A stretch of 64,000 nucleotides of DNA from Microbacterium sp. MM2322 (GTDB taxonomy: Bacteria; Actinomycetota; Actinomycetes; Actinomycetales; Microbacteriaceae), in contig NZ_OZ075067.1 in assembly GCF_964186585.1 (NCBI RefSeq), forward strand, positions 496,001 through 560,000. Direction: 5' to 3'. Position 1 is the stretch's first letter; every line of letters begins with the position of its first letter. The notes beneath the pieces are model-generated. The model was not told the DNA's origin. It did not search any database and saw nothing but the letters and a program-made list of their open reading frames with translations. The position numbers were made by a program, and so were the translations under genes. This document shows, piece by piece, positions 1 through 8,941 of the stretch.

Positions 1-2
1 GG

Positions 3-893
3 GACTTCTGGGTCGCTGACGACGGCGAGACGTTCCACCTGTATTACCTGCGCGCGCCCACCGCTCTCGGCGACCCGGAGCTGCGGCACCGCAACGCGCG
101 CATCGGGCACGCGACCTCGGCGGATCTGACCGACTGGACCGATCACGGCGAGGTCCTCGGGCCCGGCGCGGCGGGGGCGTTCGACGAGACGGCCACCTGG
201 ACGGGATCCGTCGTCCGCGGTGACGACGGCCTGTGGCGCATGTTCTACACGGGTGCGGCGTTCCTCGAGGCGTCCTCGGCGCGGAACATCGAGTCGATCG
301 GCATGGCGACCTCCGCCGACCTCCACAGGTGGGACAAACGCGACGGGTTCGTCGTCCGCGCAGCGGGGGAGTACTACGAGAAGCTCGGCGATACCGCCTG
401 GCCCGAGGAAGCCTGGCGGGATCCGTGGGTCTTCCGCGATCCCGCCGGCGACGGCTGGCACATGCTGATCACCGCACGGGGGAAGGATGCCGACACCGCG
501 ACCGGCGGCGTCGTCGGACACGCGTGGTCGCCCGACCTCGACACCTGGACGGTACAGCCGCCGCTCACCGAGCCGTCGCAGGCATTCGCCCATCTCGAGG
601 TGCTGCAGGTCGCCGACATCGACGGCACCGCCGTCGTCCTGTTCTCCGCCGTGCGGGCCGACGGAGTGGAGGGCGTGTGGGCGGCACCGGCCGACGCGCT
701 CGTCCGCGACGTGCCGGTCGACGACGCGCGGCTCTTGCTTCCCGTTCCCGCCTACGCGGCCCGCGTGGTGACCGACCGGGCGGGGGCGGCGGTCGTCCTG
801 GCCTTCACGCGCGACGATCACGGGGCGCCTGCGGGCATCACCGATCCGATCCACGCGGGTCCGCTCTGGCGCGACGCCCGCGGTCTGGGATGA
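3..893 (+). CDS. GH32-like glycoside hydrolase (levanase/sucrose hydrolase type), 5' truncated
   Basis: The reading frame is open from the first bases of the window, so the N-terminus lies outside. The visible part reads DFWVADDGETFHLYYLRAP near the edge, resembling the first blade of five-bladed beta-propeller enzymes of the GH32/GH43/GH68 group. It is followed by a WTGSV segment, an RDPWVFRD segment (the RDP motif that positions the fructose unit in GH32) and an HLEVLQ segment where the acid/base glutamate would fall. It probably hydrolyses a fructoside or related oligosaccharide. No signal peptide can be judged. The stop codon overlaps the next start (ATGA), so the two genes are probably co-translated. 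Substrate is not predictable from this fragment. Confidence 0.75.
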   Translation, partial: DFWVADDGETFHLYYLRAPTALGDPELRHRNARIGHATSADLTDWTDHGEVLGPGAAGAFDETATWTGSVVRGDDGLWRMFYTGAAFLEASSARNIESIGMATSADLHRWDKRDGFVVRAAGEYYEKLGDTAWPEEAWRDPWVFRDPAGDGWHMLITARGKDADTATGGVVGHAWSPDLDTWTVQPPLTEPSQAFAHLEVLQVADIDGTAVVLFSAVRADGVEGVWAAPADALVRDVPVDDARLLLPVPAYAARVVTDRAGAAVVLAFTRDDHGAPAGITDPIHAGPLWRDARGLG

Positions 894-1288
894 TGAGCCT
901 CATGATCATCGCCGGTTTGGTGTTCGCGGCGCTCGGCGCCCTCATCCACGTCTACATCTTCTTCCTCGAGTCCATAGCGTGGACGGGGGCCGCAGCGCGA
1001 CGCACATTCGGGACGACCGACGCGACCGTCGAGATCACGAAGCCGTTCGCCTACAACCAGGGCTTCTACAACCTCTTCCTCGCCATCTCGGTCTTCCTCG
1101 GCATCGTCTTCGTCGCCACCGGGTCGACCGCGATCGGTGCGACGCTCGTGTTCGTCGGCGCGGGGTCGATGGTCGCTGCGGGGCTGGTGCTCCTCCTCTC
1201 CGACCGCTCGAAGGCACGCGCCGCCATGATCCAGCTCACCGCGCCGCTCCTGGGAGTGGTGCTGCTCGCGATCGGCCTGGCGCTCTGA
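890..1288 (+). CDS. DUF1304 family small integral membrane protein
   Basis: About 132 residues with four hydrophobic segments. The N-terminus MIIAGLVFAALGALIHVYIF and the internal NQGFYNLFLA segment are characteristic of the DUF1304 family of bacterial inner-membrane proteins of unknown function. The full family length is present. Two in-frame ATG codons (890 and 893) are possible; 890 gives a four-base ATGA overlap with the preceding glycosidase gene and is preferred. The following dehydrogenase gene starts one base after the stop, so the three genes look like one transcript, although nothing in the sequence ties the membrane protein to sugar metabolism. Confidence 0.85.
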   Translation: MMSLMIIAGLVFAALGALIHVYIFFLESIAWTGAAARRTFGTTDATVEITKPFAYNQGFYNLFLAISVFLGIVFVATGSTAIGATLVFVGAGSMVAAGLVLLLSDRSKARAAMIQLTAPLLGVVLLAIGLAL

Positions 1289-1289
1289 C

Positions 1290-2267
1290 GTGAGACTCGC
1301 GGTCGTCGGCGCGGGCAAGATCGTCGCCGAGTTCCTCCCGCACGCTGAGCAGATCCCCGGGCTCACCGTCGCCGCGATCGTCGGTCGGGCGAGCAGCAGA
1401 GACAAGGTCGACGCTCTCGCGGCGAGCCACGGCATCCCGCTGGTCTTCACCGATCTCGACGACTGCCTCGCCGACGGCGACATCGACACGGTCTGGGTCG
1501 CCGTGCCCAACGTCCTGCACGCCGATGTGGCCCGGCGCTCGCTCCTGGCCGGCAAGCACGTCATCTGCGAGAAGCCGTTCGTCCTGCGGACGGAGGAGCT
1601 CGCCGAGCTGCGCGCGCTCGCCGAAGAACGCGACCTGATCCTCGTCGAGGCGATCAGCAACCAGTACCTCGCGAACGTCGAGTGGATGCGGCGGAACCTC
1701 GATCGCCTGGGCGAGCTCCGGCTCGTGCAGTGCGAGTACTCGCAGTATTCCTCGCGCTACGACGCCTTCCGCGCGGGAACGGTCCTGCCCGCGTTCGACC
1801 CTGCCGCGGGCGGCGGCGCCCTGATGGACCTCGGCATCTACGCTCTGCACCTGGTGGTCGGCCTCCTCGGGACGCCCGAGACGGTTTCCTACACACCTCG
1901 GATGGAGCGCGGCGTCGACACGTCGGGTGTCGCCGTCCTCGGCTACGGCGCCACGACCGCGGTCTGCGTGTGCGCGAAGGACTCGCCCGGCCCGTCCCGG
2001 ACGAAGCTCCAGGGCACGGCGGGAGTCATGGTGCTCGACGGCCCGCCGAACGAGATCTCCGCCGTCGAGCTGCAGCTGCGCGACGGGACCCACGAGCGCG
2101 TCGCTCTCGACCACGACCCGCATCGGATGACGGCGGAGTTCCGCGCGTTCGTCGGGATGATCGACGAACGAAACCTTGCGGAGCGCGACCGTCGCCTCGA
2201 TCACAGCGCCGCCGTGCTCGCGACCGCGGTGCGCGCGCTCGCGTCGGCCGGTATCCACCTCGGCTGA
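1290..2267 (+). CDS. Gfo/Idh/MocA family NAD(P)-dependent oxidoreductase
   Basis: A 325-residue cytosolic dehydrogenase with a GTG start. The N-terminus has a Rossmann strand-loop (LAVVGAGKI) for NAD(P) binding. It is followed by VWVAVPNVLHADV and the family hallmark CEKPFVLRTEEL near residues 91-102, whose lysine takes part in catalysis. The C-terminal alpha/beta domain contains the GGGALMDLGIYALHLV segment that lines the substrate pocket. Members oxidise or reduce sugars, inositols or other polyols. The linked glycosidase gene upstream suggests a carbohydrate substrate, but this is context only. A strong GC-rich hairpin lies just downstream. Confidence 0.85.
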   Translation: MRLAVVGAGKIVAEFLPHAEQIPGLTVAAIVGRASSRDKVDALAASHGIPLVFTDLDDCLADGDIDTVWVAVPNVLHADVARRSLLAGKHVICEKPFVLRTEELAELRALAEERDLILVEAISNQYLANVEWMRRNLDRLGELRLVQCEYSQYSSRYDAFRAGTVLPAFDPAAGGGALMDLGIYALHLVVGLLGTPETVSYTPRMERGVDTSGVAVLGYGATTAVCVCAKDSPGPSRTKLQGTAGVMVLDGPPNEISAVELQLRDGTHERVALDHDPHRMTAEFRAFVGMIDERNLAERDRRLDHSAAVLATAVRALASAGIHLG

Positions 2268-2286
2268 CCCGCCGCTGAGCCCCCGG

Positions 2287-2322
2287 GCCCGCGCGCTCCC
2301 CGGATCGGACGAGCGCGCGGGC
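2287..2322 (+). terminator. GC-rich hairpin after the glycosidase-dehydrogenase operon
   Basis: Two 12-base arms, GCCCGCGCGCTC at 2287-2298 and its exact complement at 2311-2322, enclose a 12-base loop, 20 bases after the stop codon at 2267. No T-run follows, as is common in high-GC actinobacteria, so termination is an inference from position and stem strength. Confidence 0.55.
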
Positions 2323-2394
2323 GCCGTCATCGGTACGCTTACGCCAGTCGTCACAGCCGAATGGGATCGGCGGACCGGGCTGGGGAGCCGAGCA

Positions 2395-3477
2395 ATGCGC
2401 ACGACATGGGGATTTTCGGGGGACGGATCACGCTCCGTCGGCGTGCCCGGCACGCCTGTCGGTCGGGTCGACTGGGTGGATGCGGCGAAGGCGATCGCGA
2501 TCATCATGGTCGTGTTCCTGCACACCGTCTTCAACCACGCGGGCAACGGCGTCTCCGGTCATTGGGGTCAGTTCGTCGGACTGCTCGACACGTTCCGGCT
2601 GCCGCTCTTCTTCTTCACTGCCGGCCTGTTCGCCGGCAGAGCCCTCCGTCAGCCCCTCGCCGCGCTGCTGCGCACGCGAATCTCGCACCTCGCCTGGATC
2701 TACATCCTCTGGTCGATCGTCGCGGTCATCGCCGTGCTGGTCCTGCCGCTGACGGGCGCCACGGACAAGCCGGTGGCGTTCTCGCTGCTTCTGATCCCCG
2801 TCCTTCCGACGCCGGCGACCTGGTTCATCTGGGCGCTGATCGTCCATTTCGTCCTCGCGTGGTTCGCCGTCCGCATCCCGGCGGCGCTCGCGCTCGGCAT
2901 CGCGGCGGCGGTGAGCGTGGTGTTCGGGGCGGGTCTGCTCACCACGGGATCCTTGGAGGTCGACAAGACCCTCTACAGCCTCGTCTTCTTCCTGCTCGCC
3001 GTGCAGACATCGACCTGGCTGCGGCCGACGATCGCATCCGTGAGCATCTGGTGGGCGGCGGTCGCCGTCGTCGCGTTCGGCGCGGGCGCCGCGGTCGTGG
3101 CGAAGTTCGCTCTGCTCGACGTCGTGGGGGTCAGGCTCGCTCTGGGAGTGTTGGCCGTGGCGGCCGGGTGCCTCGCCGCGCGGGCGATATCGGGGATCCG
3201 CATCCTCTCGTGGATGTCCGTGCTGGGCAGGAACACGCTGCCGATCTATCTGCTGCACTGGTACGTCCTGCTCGTCGTGTACGCCGTCGTCAACCTCGCC
3301 TTCGCCGACGGAGCGGGCGCGTTGACGGACCTCCTCGCCCCCGCGATGACGGCGGTGACCATCGCCGGCTGCCTCGCCGTGCACCGGGTCACACGCCGGA
3401 TCCCGGGCGTCTACGCCCGACCGGCATGGCTCGTCCGGGCGTTGACGCCCCGGCAGGGGCTGGCTCGGACGCGGTGA
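2395..3477 (+). CDS. Acyltransferase 3 (OafA/YrhL-type) multi-pass membrane protein
   Basis: About 360 residues from the ATG at 2395, which has a GGGGAG sequence upstream; the longer upstream frame is low-complexity and unlikely to be translated. The N-terminus carries RVDWVDAAKAIAIIMVVFLH, matching the first transmembrane helix of the acyltransferase-3 family with its conserved histidine. Nine to ten further hydrophobic segments follow, including FRLPLFFFTAGLFAG and NTLPIYLLHWYVLL. Such proteins transfer acyl groups to cell-wall or exopolysaccharide sugars across the cytoplasmic membrane. It is preceded by a terminator and looks monocistronic. The acceptor is unknown. Confidence 0.85.
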   Translation: MRTTWGFSGDGSRSVGVPGTPVGRVDWVDAAKAIAIIMVVFLHTVFNHAGNGVSGHWGQFVGLLDTFRLPLFFFTAGLFAGRALRQPLAALLRTRISHLAWIYILWSIVAVIAVLVLPLTGATDKPVAFSLLLIPVLPTPATWFIWALIVHFVLAWFAVRIPAALALGIAAAVSVVFGAGLLTTGSLEVDKTLYSLVFFLLAVQTSTWLRPTIASVSIWWAAVAVVAFGAGAAVVAKFALLDVVGVRLALGVLAVAAGCLAARAISGIRILSWMSVLGRNTLPIYLLHWYVLLVVYAVVNLAFADGAGALTDLLAPAMTAVTIAGCLAVHRVTRRIPGVYARPAWLVRALTPRQGLARTR

Positions 3478-3523
3478 TCGGGTCGGCATCCGTTCGGCTG
3501 AGCCGCGCCGATAGCCTGGCGGC

Positions 3524-4123
3524 ATGAGCGAACCCGTTCGAGCCACCGCATCCGTCGACTGGTCCGAAGGCACGTGGACCACTCCGCCGCACGCCGTCGA
3601 GGAGCGAGACGGGATGCTGCTCGTGACCGCCGAGGAGGGGAGCGACGCCTGGCGGCTCACCTCGTACGGGTTCGTGCACGACACCGAGCACGCGCTCGTC
3701 GCACCGCTGCCCGACGGCTCGGCGATGGAGGTGGACTTCGACATCCCCTTCGAGGCGCAGTTCGATCAGGCAGGCCTGTTCGTCCGCGTCGACGACACCC
3801 GCTGGGTCAAGACGGGGATCGAGTACGCGGACGGCGAGCTGAACCTCGGCGCCGTCGTCACCGATGGGATGTCGGACTGGTCGCTCGCGCCCGTGTCGCA
3901 CTGGCGGGGTCGACGCATCACGGTGCGCGTCAGTCGAGACGGGACGGCGCTGACCGTCCGGGCGGGCGCGGCGGGGGAGCCCCTGCACCTCGTCCGGGTG
4001 ATCCCCTTCGCCGACGACCTGGATGCCGCGGCGGGCCCATTCGTCTGCGCGCCGAGCCGCGCGGGGCTCACGGTGTCGTTCACGGGGTGGCGTCGCGGAG
4101 ACGCCGACGCCGACCTGCACTGA
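3524..4123 (+). CDS. DUF1349 (beta-xylosidase C-terminal-like, concanavalin-fold) protein
   Basis: 199 residues, probably cytosolic since there is no signal peptide. Segments such as VDFDIPFEAQFDQAGLFVR, WVKTGIEYADG and FVCAPSRAGLTVSF match the DUF1349 family, a beta-sandwich related to the C-terminal domain of GH43 xylosidases and exemplified by B. subtilis YesU. The family is thought to bind or act on carbohydrate but no reaction is established. It stands alone between the acyltransferase and the kdp operon. Its stop codon sits inside a 17-base tandem repeat (4121-4153). Confidence 0.8.
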   Translation: MSEPVRATASVDWSEGTWTTPPHAVEERDGMLLVTAEEGSDAWRLTSYGFVHDTEHALVAPLPDGSAMEVDFDIPFEAQFDQAGLFVRVDDTRWVKTGIEYADGELNLGAVVTDGMSDWSLAPVSHWRGRRITVRVSRDGTALTVRAGAAGEPLHLVRVIPFADDLDAAAGPFVCAPSRAGLTVSFTGWRRGDADADLH

Positions 4124-4153
4124 GCGCCCCGACAGGCTGAGCGCCCCGACAGG
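4121..4153 (+). repeat. Tandem duplication of a 16-base unit at the DUF1349 stop codon
   Basis: The sequence TGAGCGCCCCGACAGG occurs at 4121-4136 and again at 4138-4153, separated by one base. The first copy begins with the stop codon of the DUF1349 gene. This looks like a slippage duplication; no function is evident. Confidence 0.8.
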
Positions 4154-4168
4154 GGGAGCGACCGCCCG

Positions 4169-4219
4169 CGTGAGGATCCCGTGAGGACGGCGCCTGCGGC
4201 CGTATGGATTCCGTGAGGA
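4169..4219 (+). promoter_or_regulatory. Three CGTGAGGA direct repeats upstream of kdp, candidate KdpE site
   Basis: CGTGAGGA occurs at 4169-4176, 4180-4187 and 4212-4219. The first two are offset by 11 bases and the third by a further 32 (about three helical turns), so all lie on the same DNA face. OmpR/PhoB-family regulators such as KdpE bind tandem direct repeats with about 11-base spacing. The block lies 100-150 bases before the first ORF of the kdp operon. Assignment to KdpE is inference. Confidence 0.45.
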
Positions 4220-4319
4220 GACCCGGCGCCGCCCGCTCCGAGGTGTTCCATCAGGGATGCGCCTCACCGGCGTGCCGGCCCGTTCAGGGCCTGCGTCCCT
4301 CGAAAACGGAGCCTCACTC

Positions 4320-4403
4320 GTGCTCGACATCGTCTACGTCCTGGGCGTCCTCGCCCTGTTCGTGATCATCGGCCTGTTCGCCAAGGCGGTGGACCGGCTG
4401 TGA
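4320..4403 (+). CDS. 27-residue membrane ORF preceding kdpF
   Basis: GTG start with GGAG at 4308-4311, eight bases upstream. It encodes 27 residues beginning [20 protein letters not shown], a single transmembrane helix followed by the polar tail AKAVDRL. The stop overlaps the kdpF start as GTGA, indicating coupled translation. Small one-helix ORFs ending in a charged RL-type tail are known just ahead of kdpF in other actinobacteria, as far as I recall, but have no assigned role. It may be an additional Kdp-complex stabilising peptide; this is a guess from position and topology. Confidence 0.6.
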   Translation: MLDIVYVLGVLALFVIIGLFAKAVDRL

Positions 4404-4489
4404 ACGTCTTCGACATCGTCGCCGCGGTGCTCGCCGCTGCCGTGGTCGTCTACCTCTTCGTCGCTCTCGTGAAGCCGGAGAAGTTCTGA
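4400..4489 (+). CDS. kdpF: Potassium-transporting ATPase subunit KdpF
   Basis: A 29-residue, single-helix peptide (GTG start) ending in KPEKF, the typical KdpF C-terminus. KdpF sits beside KdpA in the membrane and stabilises the KdpFABC complex. The start overlaps the upstream tiny ORF (GTGA) and the stop shares one base with the kdpA start (TGATG). Length and sequence match the family closely. Confidence 0.9.
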   Translation: MNVFDIVAAVLAAAVVVYLFVALVKPEKF

Positions 4490-6162
4490 TGGCGTGGCTC
4501 CCCGCGATCCTCACCCTCGCGACGCTCGCGCTCATCCTCGCGGTCGCCTATCGGCCGCTCGGCGACTACATGGCCTGGGTCTACACCTCGACGAAGGATG
4601 CCCGGGCTGAACGCGGCCTCTACCGGCTGATCGGTGTCGACCCGGCATCCGCTCAGACCTGGCAGGCCTATGCCCGGAGCGTCCTCGCGTTCTCGGCCGT
4701 GGGCGTCCTCGCCGTCTACCTCTTGCAGCGCACGCAGCAGTGGCTGCCGTGGTCGCTCGGGCTCCCCGCGCCGAGCGAGCACCTCGCCTTCAACACGGCG
4801 GTCTCCTTCGTCACGAACACGAACTGGCAGTCGTATTCGCCCGAGGCGACCCTCGGCTACACGGTGCAGTTCGCGGCCCTCGCGGTCCAGAACTTCGTCT
4901 CTGCTGCGGTCGGTCTCGCCGTCGCCGTCGCGCTCGTCCGGGGCCTCGCGTTCCGGCGGAGCGGCGTGATCGGCAACTTCTGGGTCGACCTGACCCGTGG
5001 CACGTTCCGCCTGCTGCTGCCCCTGTCGGTGGTCGCCGCGGTCGTGCTGCTGGCGGGCGGCGTCATCCAGAACGTCGCCGGGTTCACCGACGTCACCACC
5101 GTCACCGGGGCGGCGCAGAGCATCCCCGGCGGACCCGTCGCGTCGCAGGAGGCCATCAAGCTCGTCGGCACCAACGGCGGCGGCTTCTTCAACGCCAACT
5201 CCGCGCACCCGTTCGAGAACCCGACGGGCTGGACCAGCCTCTTCGAGATCGTCCTCATGCTGATCATCCCGTTCTCGCTGCCGCGGACGTTCGGCACGAT
5301 GCTCGGCGACAAGCGCCAGGGCTACGCGATCCTCGGCGCGATGGGCGTCCTGTACCTCGGGTCGACGCTCGCGCTGACGGCGTTCGAACTCGCCGGTCGG
5401 GGTGCCGCTCCCGCACTCGCCGGAGCGGCGATGGAAGGCAAGGAGGCCCGGTTCGGAATCGTCGGCTCGACGATCTTCGGGTCGACGAGCACGCTCACCT
5501 CCACCGGTGCCGTCAACTCGATGCACGACTCCTACACCGCCCTCGGCGGGATGATGCCGATGCTCAACATGATGCTCGGCGAACTCGCGCCCGGCGGTGT
5601 CGGGTCGGGCCTCTACGGCATGCTCGTGATGGCGGTCATCGCGGTCTTCATCGCGGGTCTGCTCGTCGGACGCACCCCCGAATACCTGGGGAAGAAGATC
5701 GGTCCCCGCGAGATCAAACTCGCGAGCATCTACATCCTCGTGACCCCGATCCTCGTCCTCGGCGGTGCGGCGCTCAGCTTCGCGATCCCCGGCGTCCGCG
5801 AAGACGTCACGAACACCTCGATCTTCAATCCCGGCATCCACGGTTTCAGCGAAGTCCTCTACGCCTTCACCTCGGCGGCGAACAACAACGGCTCCGCCTT
5901 CGCGGGTCTCACCGCGAACACGCCCTGGCTGAACACGGCGCTCGGTGTCGCGATGCTGCTCGGCAGGTTCGTGCCGATCGTCCTCGTCCTCGCGCTCGCG
6001 GGTTCCTTCGCCGCGCAGGACCGGGTCCCCGCCACCGCGGGCACGCTCCCGACGCACCGACCGCTGTTCGTCGGGCTCCTCGTCGGCGTGATCCTCATCG
6101 TGACCGCACTCACCTACTTCCCCGTACTCGCGCTGGGCCCCCTGGCAGAAGGACTGATCTGA
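4489..6162 (+). CDS. kdpA: KdpA, potassium-binding and channel-like subunit of the Kdp ATPase
   Basis: 557 residues with about ten transmembrane helices, the normal KdpA length. Selectivity-filter loops are recognisable: [10 protein letters not shown] in the first pore region, [19 protein letters not shown] in the second, and [12 protein letters not shown] in the fourth. KdpA captures extracellular potassium and passes it to KdpB through an internal tunnel. It is the first large gene of a tightly packed operon (kdpF overlaps by one base, kdpB begins two bases after the stop). Expression should follow potassium limitation through KdpDE encoded downstream. Confidence 0.97.
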   Translation: MAWLPAILTLATLALILAVAYRPLGDYMAWVYTSTKDARAERGLYRLIGVDPASAQTWQAYARSVLAFSAVGVLAVYLLQRTQQWLPWSLGLPAPSEHLAFNTAVSFVTNTNWQSYSPEATLGYTVQFAALAVQNFVSAAVGLAVAVALVRGLAFRRSGVIGNFWVDLTRGTFRLLLPLSVVAAVVLLAGGVIQNVAGFTDVTTVTGAAQSIPGGPVASQEAIKLVGTNGGGFFNANSAHPFENPTGWTSLFEIVLMLIIPFSLPRTFGTMLGDKRQGYAILGAMGVLYLGSTLALTAFELAGRGAAPALAGAAMEGKEARFGIVGSTIFGSTSTLTSTGAVNSMHDSYTALGGMMPMLNMMLGELAPGGVGSGLYGMLVMAVIAVFIAGLLVGRTPEYLGKKIGPREIKLASIYILVTPILVLGGAALSFAIPGVREDVTNTSIFNPGIHGFSEVLYAFTSAANNNGSAFAGLTANTPWLNTALGVAMLLGRFVPIVLVLALAGSFAAQDRVPATAGTLPTHRPLFVGLLVGVILIVTALTYFPVLALGPLAEGLI

Positions 6163-6164
6163 CC

Positions 6165-8306
6165 ATGTCCACACTCACCGAAACCGTCGCCGCTCCCGCG
6201 CCGGCGCCCCGTCGAGGCATCGACGGCGCCGCGATCGCGGCGGCCCTCCCCGGCGCGTTCCGCAAGCTCGACCCGCGGGCGCAGTGGCGGAACCCCGTCA
6301 TGTTCATCGTGTGGCTCGGTGCTGTCCTCACGACCGTGCTCGCGGTCCTGGAACCGTTCACGGGCGGACCGGCCGATTCCGGCGGCACTCCCGTGCCCGT
6401 CTCGTTCACCGGCATCATCGCGGCGTGGCTGTGGCTCACGGTCCTCTTCGCGAACGTCGCCGAGTCCGTCGCCGAAGGCCGCGGCAAGGCGCAGGCCGAG
6501 ACGCTCCGGAAGACCCGCACGAGCACCGTCGCGCACCGCGTCACGGGGTACGACGAGCAGACGGATGCCGCGGCTCAGCGCGTCACGATCGACGACGTCT
6601 CGTCGGCCGACCTCACCCTGGGCGATGTCGTCGTCGTCGCGGCGGGCGACCTCATCCCCGGCGACGGCGACGTGGTCAACGGCATCGCGTCGGTCGACGA
6701 ATCGGCCATCACGGGCGAGTCGGCCCCCGTCATCCGCGAATCCGGCGGCGATCGCAGCGCCGTCACCGGTGGCACCCGCGTGCTGTCGGACCGCATCGTC
6801 GTCCGCATCACCTCGAAGCCGGGTGAGACGTTCGTCGACCGCATGATCGCGCTCGTCGAGGGCGCGGCGCGGCAGAAGACGCCCAACGAGATCGCGCTGA
6901 ACATCCTGCTCGCGAGCCTGTCGATCATCTTCGTGGTCGTCGCGCTGATCCTGAACCCGGTCGCGTCCTACGCGGCAGCACCCGTCAGCATCCCGGTGCT
7001 GGTCGCGCTTCTCGTCTGCCTCATCCCGACGACGATCGGGGCTCTGCTCTCGGCCATCGGCATCGCCGGCATGGACCGACTCGTCCAGCGGAACGTCCTC
7101 GCGATGTCGGGTCGCGCCGTCGAAGCGGCGGGCGACGTGACGACGCTGCTCCTCGACAAGACCGGCACGATCACCTATGGCAACCGGCAAGCGGCCGAGT
7201 TCGTCCCGCTCGCGGGCATGGCCCAGGCCGAACTCACCCGCGCGGCCGCGCTGTCGTCCCTTGCCGACCCGACGCCGGAGGGCAGCTCGATCGTCGACCT
7301 CGCCGTCCGGCGCGGCGTCGACGTGACCGGCGAATCGCAGGGCGTCATCGTCCCCTTCACGGCTCAGACCCGCATGAGCGGCCTCGACCTGCCCGACGGC
7401 TCGTCCATCCGCAAGGGCGCCGGCTCCGCGATCCTCGGCTGGCTCGAGCAGGGCGGCATGGAGCTGCCCGCCGACGTCCGCGCCGACCTCACGTCGCGCA
7501 CCGAGGCGATCTCGCAGTCCGGTGGCACGCCGCTGGTCGTGGCGACGCGGGATGCCGCTGGCACCGGGCGCGTGCTCGGCGTCGTCCACCTGAAGGACGT
7601 CGTCAAGGACGGCCTGACCGAGCGCTTCGCGGAGCTCCGGTCGATGGGTATCCGCACCGTCATGATCACGGGCGACAACCCGCTGACGGCAGCCGCCATC
7701 GCGAAGGAGGCGGGTGTCGACGACTTCCTCGCCGAGGCCACCCCCGAGGACAAGCTCGCCTACATCCGCAAGGAGCAGGAGGGCGGCAACCTCGTCGCGA
7801 TGACCGGTGACGGCACGAACGACGCCCCCGCGCTCGCGCAGGCCGACGTCGGCGTCGCGATGAACTCGGGCACGTCGGCCGCGAAGGAGGCCGGCAACAT
7901 GGTCGACCTCGACTCCGACCCGACGAAGCTCATCGACATCGTCCGCATCGGAAAGCAGCTGCTCATCACGCGCGGGGCGCTCACGACGTTCTCGATCGCG
8001 AACGACATCGCCAAGTACTTCGCGATCATCCCGGCCATGTTCATGGGCGTCTTCCCGCAGCTGGGGGCCCTCAACGTCATGGGGCTCCACTCCCCGGCAT
8101 CCGCCGTCCTCTCGGCGATCGTCTTCAACGCGCTCGTCATCGTCTTCCTCATCCCGCTCGCCCTCCGCGGCGTGAGCTACCGACCCGGCGGCGCGTCGAC
8201 GATCCTCGGCCGGAACCTCGCCGTCTACGGCCTGGGCGGTGTGATCGCCCCCTTCATCGGGATCTGGCTGATCGACCTCCTCGTCCGCCTCCTCCCCGGC
8301 TTCTGA
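6165..8306 (+). CDS. kdpB: KdpB, P-type ATPase subunit of the potassium pump
   Basis: 713 residues. The phosphorylation motif DKTGT is present with Asp331 as the acceptor. The actuator loop ITGESAP, the [10 protein letters not shown] hinge and the KdpB-type membrane motif [18 protein letters not shown] are also present. ATP hydrolysis drives potassium import with KdpA, KdpC and KdpF in the cytoplasmic membrane. The TGES motif, whose serine is the inhibitory phosphorylation site in E. coli KdpB, is intact. The N-terminal extension is slightly long and alanine-proline rich. The ATG at 6165 lies two bases after the kdpA stop. Confidence 0.97.
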   Translation: MSTLTETVAAPAPAPRRGIDGAAIAAALPGAFRKLDPRAQWRNPVMFIVWLGAVLTTVLAVLEPFTGGPADSGGTPVPVSFTGIIAAWLWLTVLFANVAESVAEGRGKAQAETLRKTRTSTVAHRVTGYDEQTDAAAQRVTIDDVSSADLTLGDVVVVAAGDLIPGDGDVVNGIASVDESAITGESAPVIRESGGDRSAVTGGTRVLSDRIVVRITSKPGETFVDRMIALVEGAARQKTPNEIALNILLASLSIIFVVVALILNPVASYAAAPVSIPVLVALLVCLIPTTIGALLSAIGIAGMDRLVQRNVLAMSGRAVEAAGDVTTLLLDKTGTITYGNRQAAEFVPLAGMAQAELTRAAALSSLADPTPEGSSIVDLAVRRGVDVTGESQGVIVPFTAQTRMSGLDLPDGSSIRKGAGSAILGWLEQGGMELPADVRADLTSRTEAISQSGGTPLVVATRDAAGTGRVLGVVHLKDVVKDGLTERFAELRSMGIRTVMITGDNPLTAAAIAKEAGVDDFLAEATPEDKLAYIRKEQEGGNLVAMTGDGTNDAPALAQADVGVAMNSGTSAAKEAGNMVDLDSDPTKLIDIVRIGKQLLITRGALTTFSIANDIAKYFAIIPAMFMGVFPQLGALNVMGLHSPASAVLSAIVFNALVIVFLIPLALRGVSYRPGGASTILGRNLAVYGLGGVIAPFIGIWLIDLLVRLLPGF

Positions 8307-8324
8307 TCCGAAGGACATCCCGCT

Positions 8325-8939
8325 ATGAACAGCACTTCCCGCGCCACCGGGCGCACCGTCCTCGTCGCCGTCCGCGCGATGGTCGTCCTCACCCTCGTCC
8401 TCGGCGTCGGCTACACCGCCCTCATCACCGTCATCGGCCAGGTCGCCCTGCCCGCGCAGGCGAACGGCTCGCTCGTGCGGAACGCCTCGGGTGAGGTCGT
8501 CGGCTCGTCGCTTATCGGGCAGTCCTTCACGGATGCCGACGGTGCCGCGCTCCCGCAGTACTTCCAGTCCCGTCCGTCCGCCGCCGGCGACGGCTACGAC
8601 GGCGCGGCATCCTCGGGCTCGAACCTCGGCCCCGAGAACCCCGACCTCGTCGCCGCGATCCGGGAGCGCAAGGCGGCCATCGCCGAGCGCGAGGGCGTCG
8701 CGGAGTCCGCCGTCCCCGCCGACGCGGTGACGGCCTCCGCCTCCGGACTCGACCCGCACATCAGCCCCGCGTACGCTTCGATCCAGGTCGACCGCGTCGC
8801 CGAGGCCCGGAAGCTCCCGGTGTCGGAGGTTCGCAGGCTCGTCGCCGAGCACACCCAGGGCCCCGACCTCGGGTACCTCGGCGAGCCGACCGTGAACGTG
8901 GTGGAACTCAATCTCGCCCTCGACGGGCTAGGAGGCTGA
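8325..8939 (+). CDS. kdpC: KdpC, accessory subunit of the potassium ATPase
   Basis: 204 residues with one N-terminal transmembrane helix (about residues 12-35) and an extracytoplasmic domain. Diagnostic segments are GSSLIGQSFTDADG, YFQSRPSAAGDGYDG, SGSNLGPENPDL and DPHISPAYASIQVDRVA. KdpC is thought to act as a potassium-affinity partner of KdpA. The start is preceded by GAAGGA, and kdpD starts two bases after the stop, keeping the operon order FABCDE. Confidence 0.96.
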   Translation: MNSTSRATGRTVLVAVRAMVVLTLVLGVGYTALITVIGQVALPAQANGSLVRNASGEVVGSSLIGQSFTDADGAALPQYFQSRPSAAGDGYDGAASSGSNLGPENPDLVAAIRERKAAIAEREGVAESAVPADAVTASASGLDPHISPAYASIQVDRVAEARKLPVSEVRRLVAEHTQGPDLGYLGEPTVNVVELNLALDGLGG

Positions 8940-8941
8940 CA

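Noticed and set aside
4124..4319. Possible c-di-AMP or potassium riboswitch before kdp
   Set aside because: No conserved stems of known classes were recognised; the direct repeats are better explained as protein sites.
6114..8852. 912-codon minus-strand frame opposite kdpB and kdpC
   Set aside because: Mirror of high GC third positions in the kdp genes; no family pattern, arginine/aspartate-rich low complexity.
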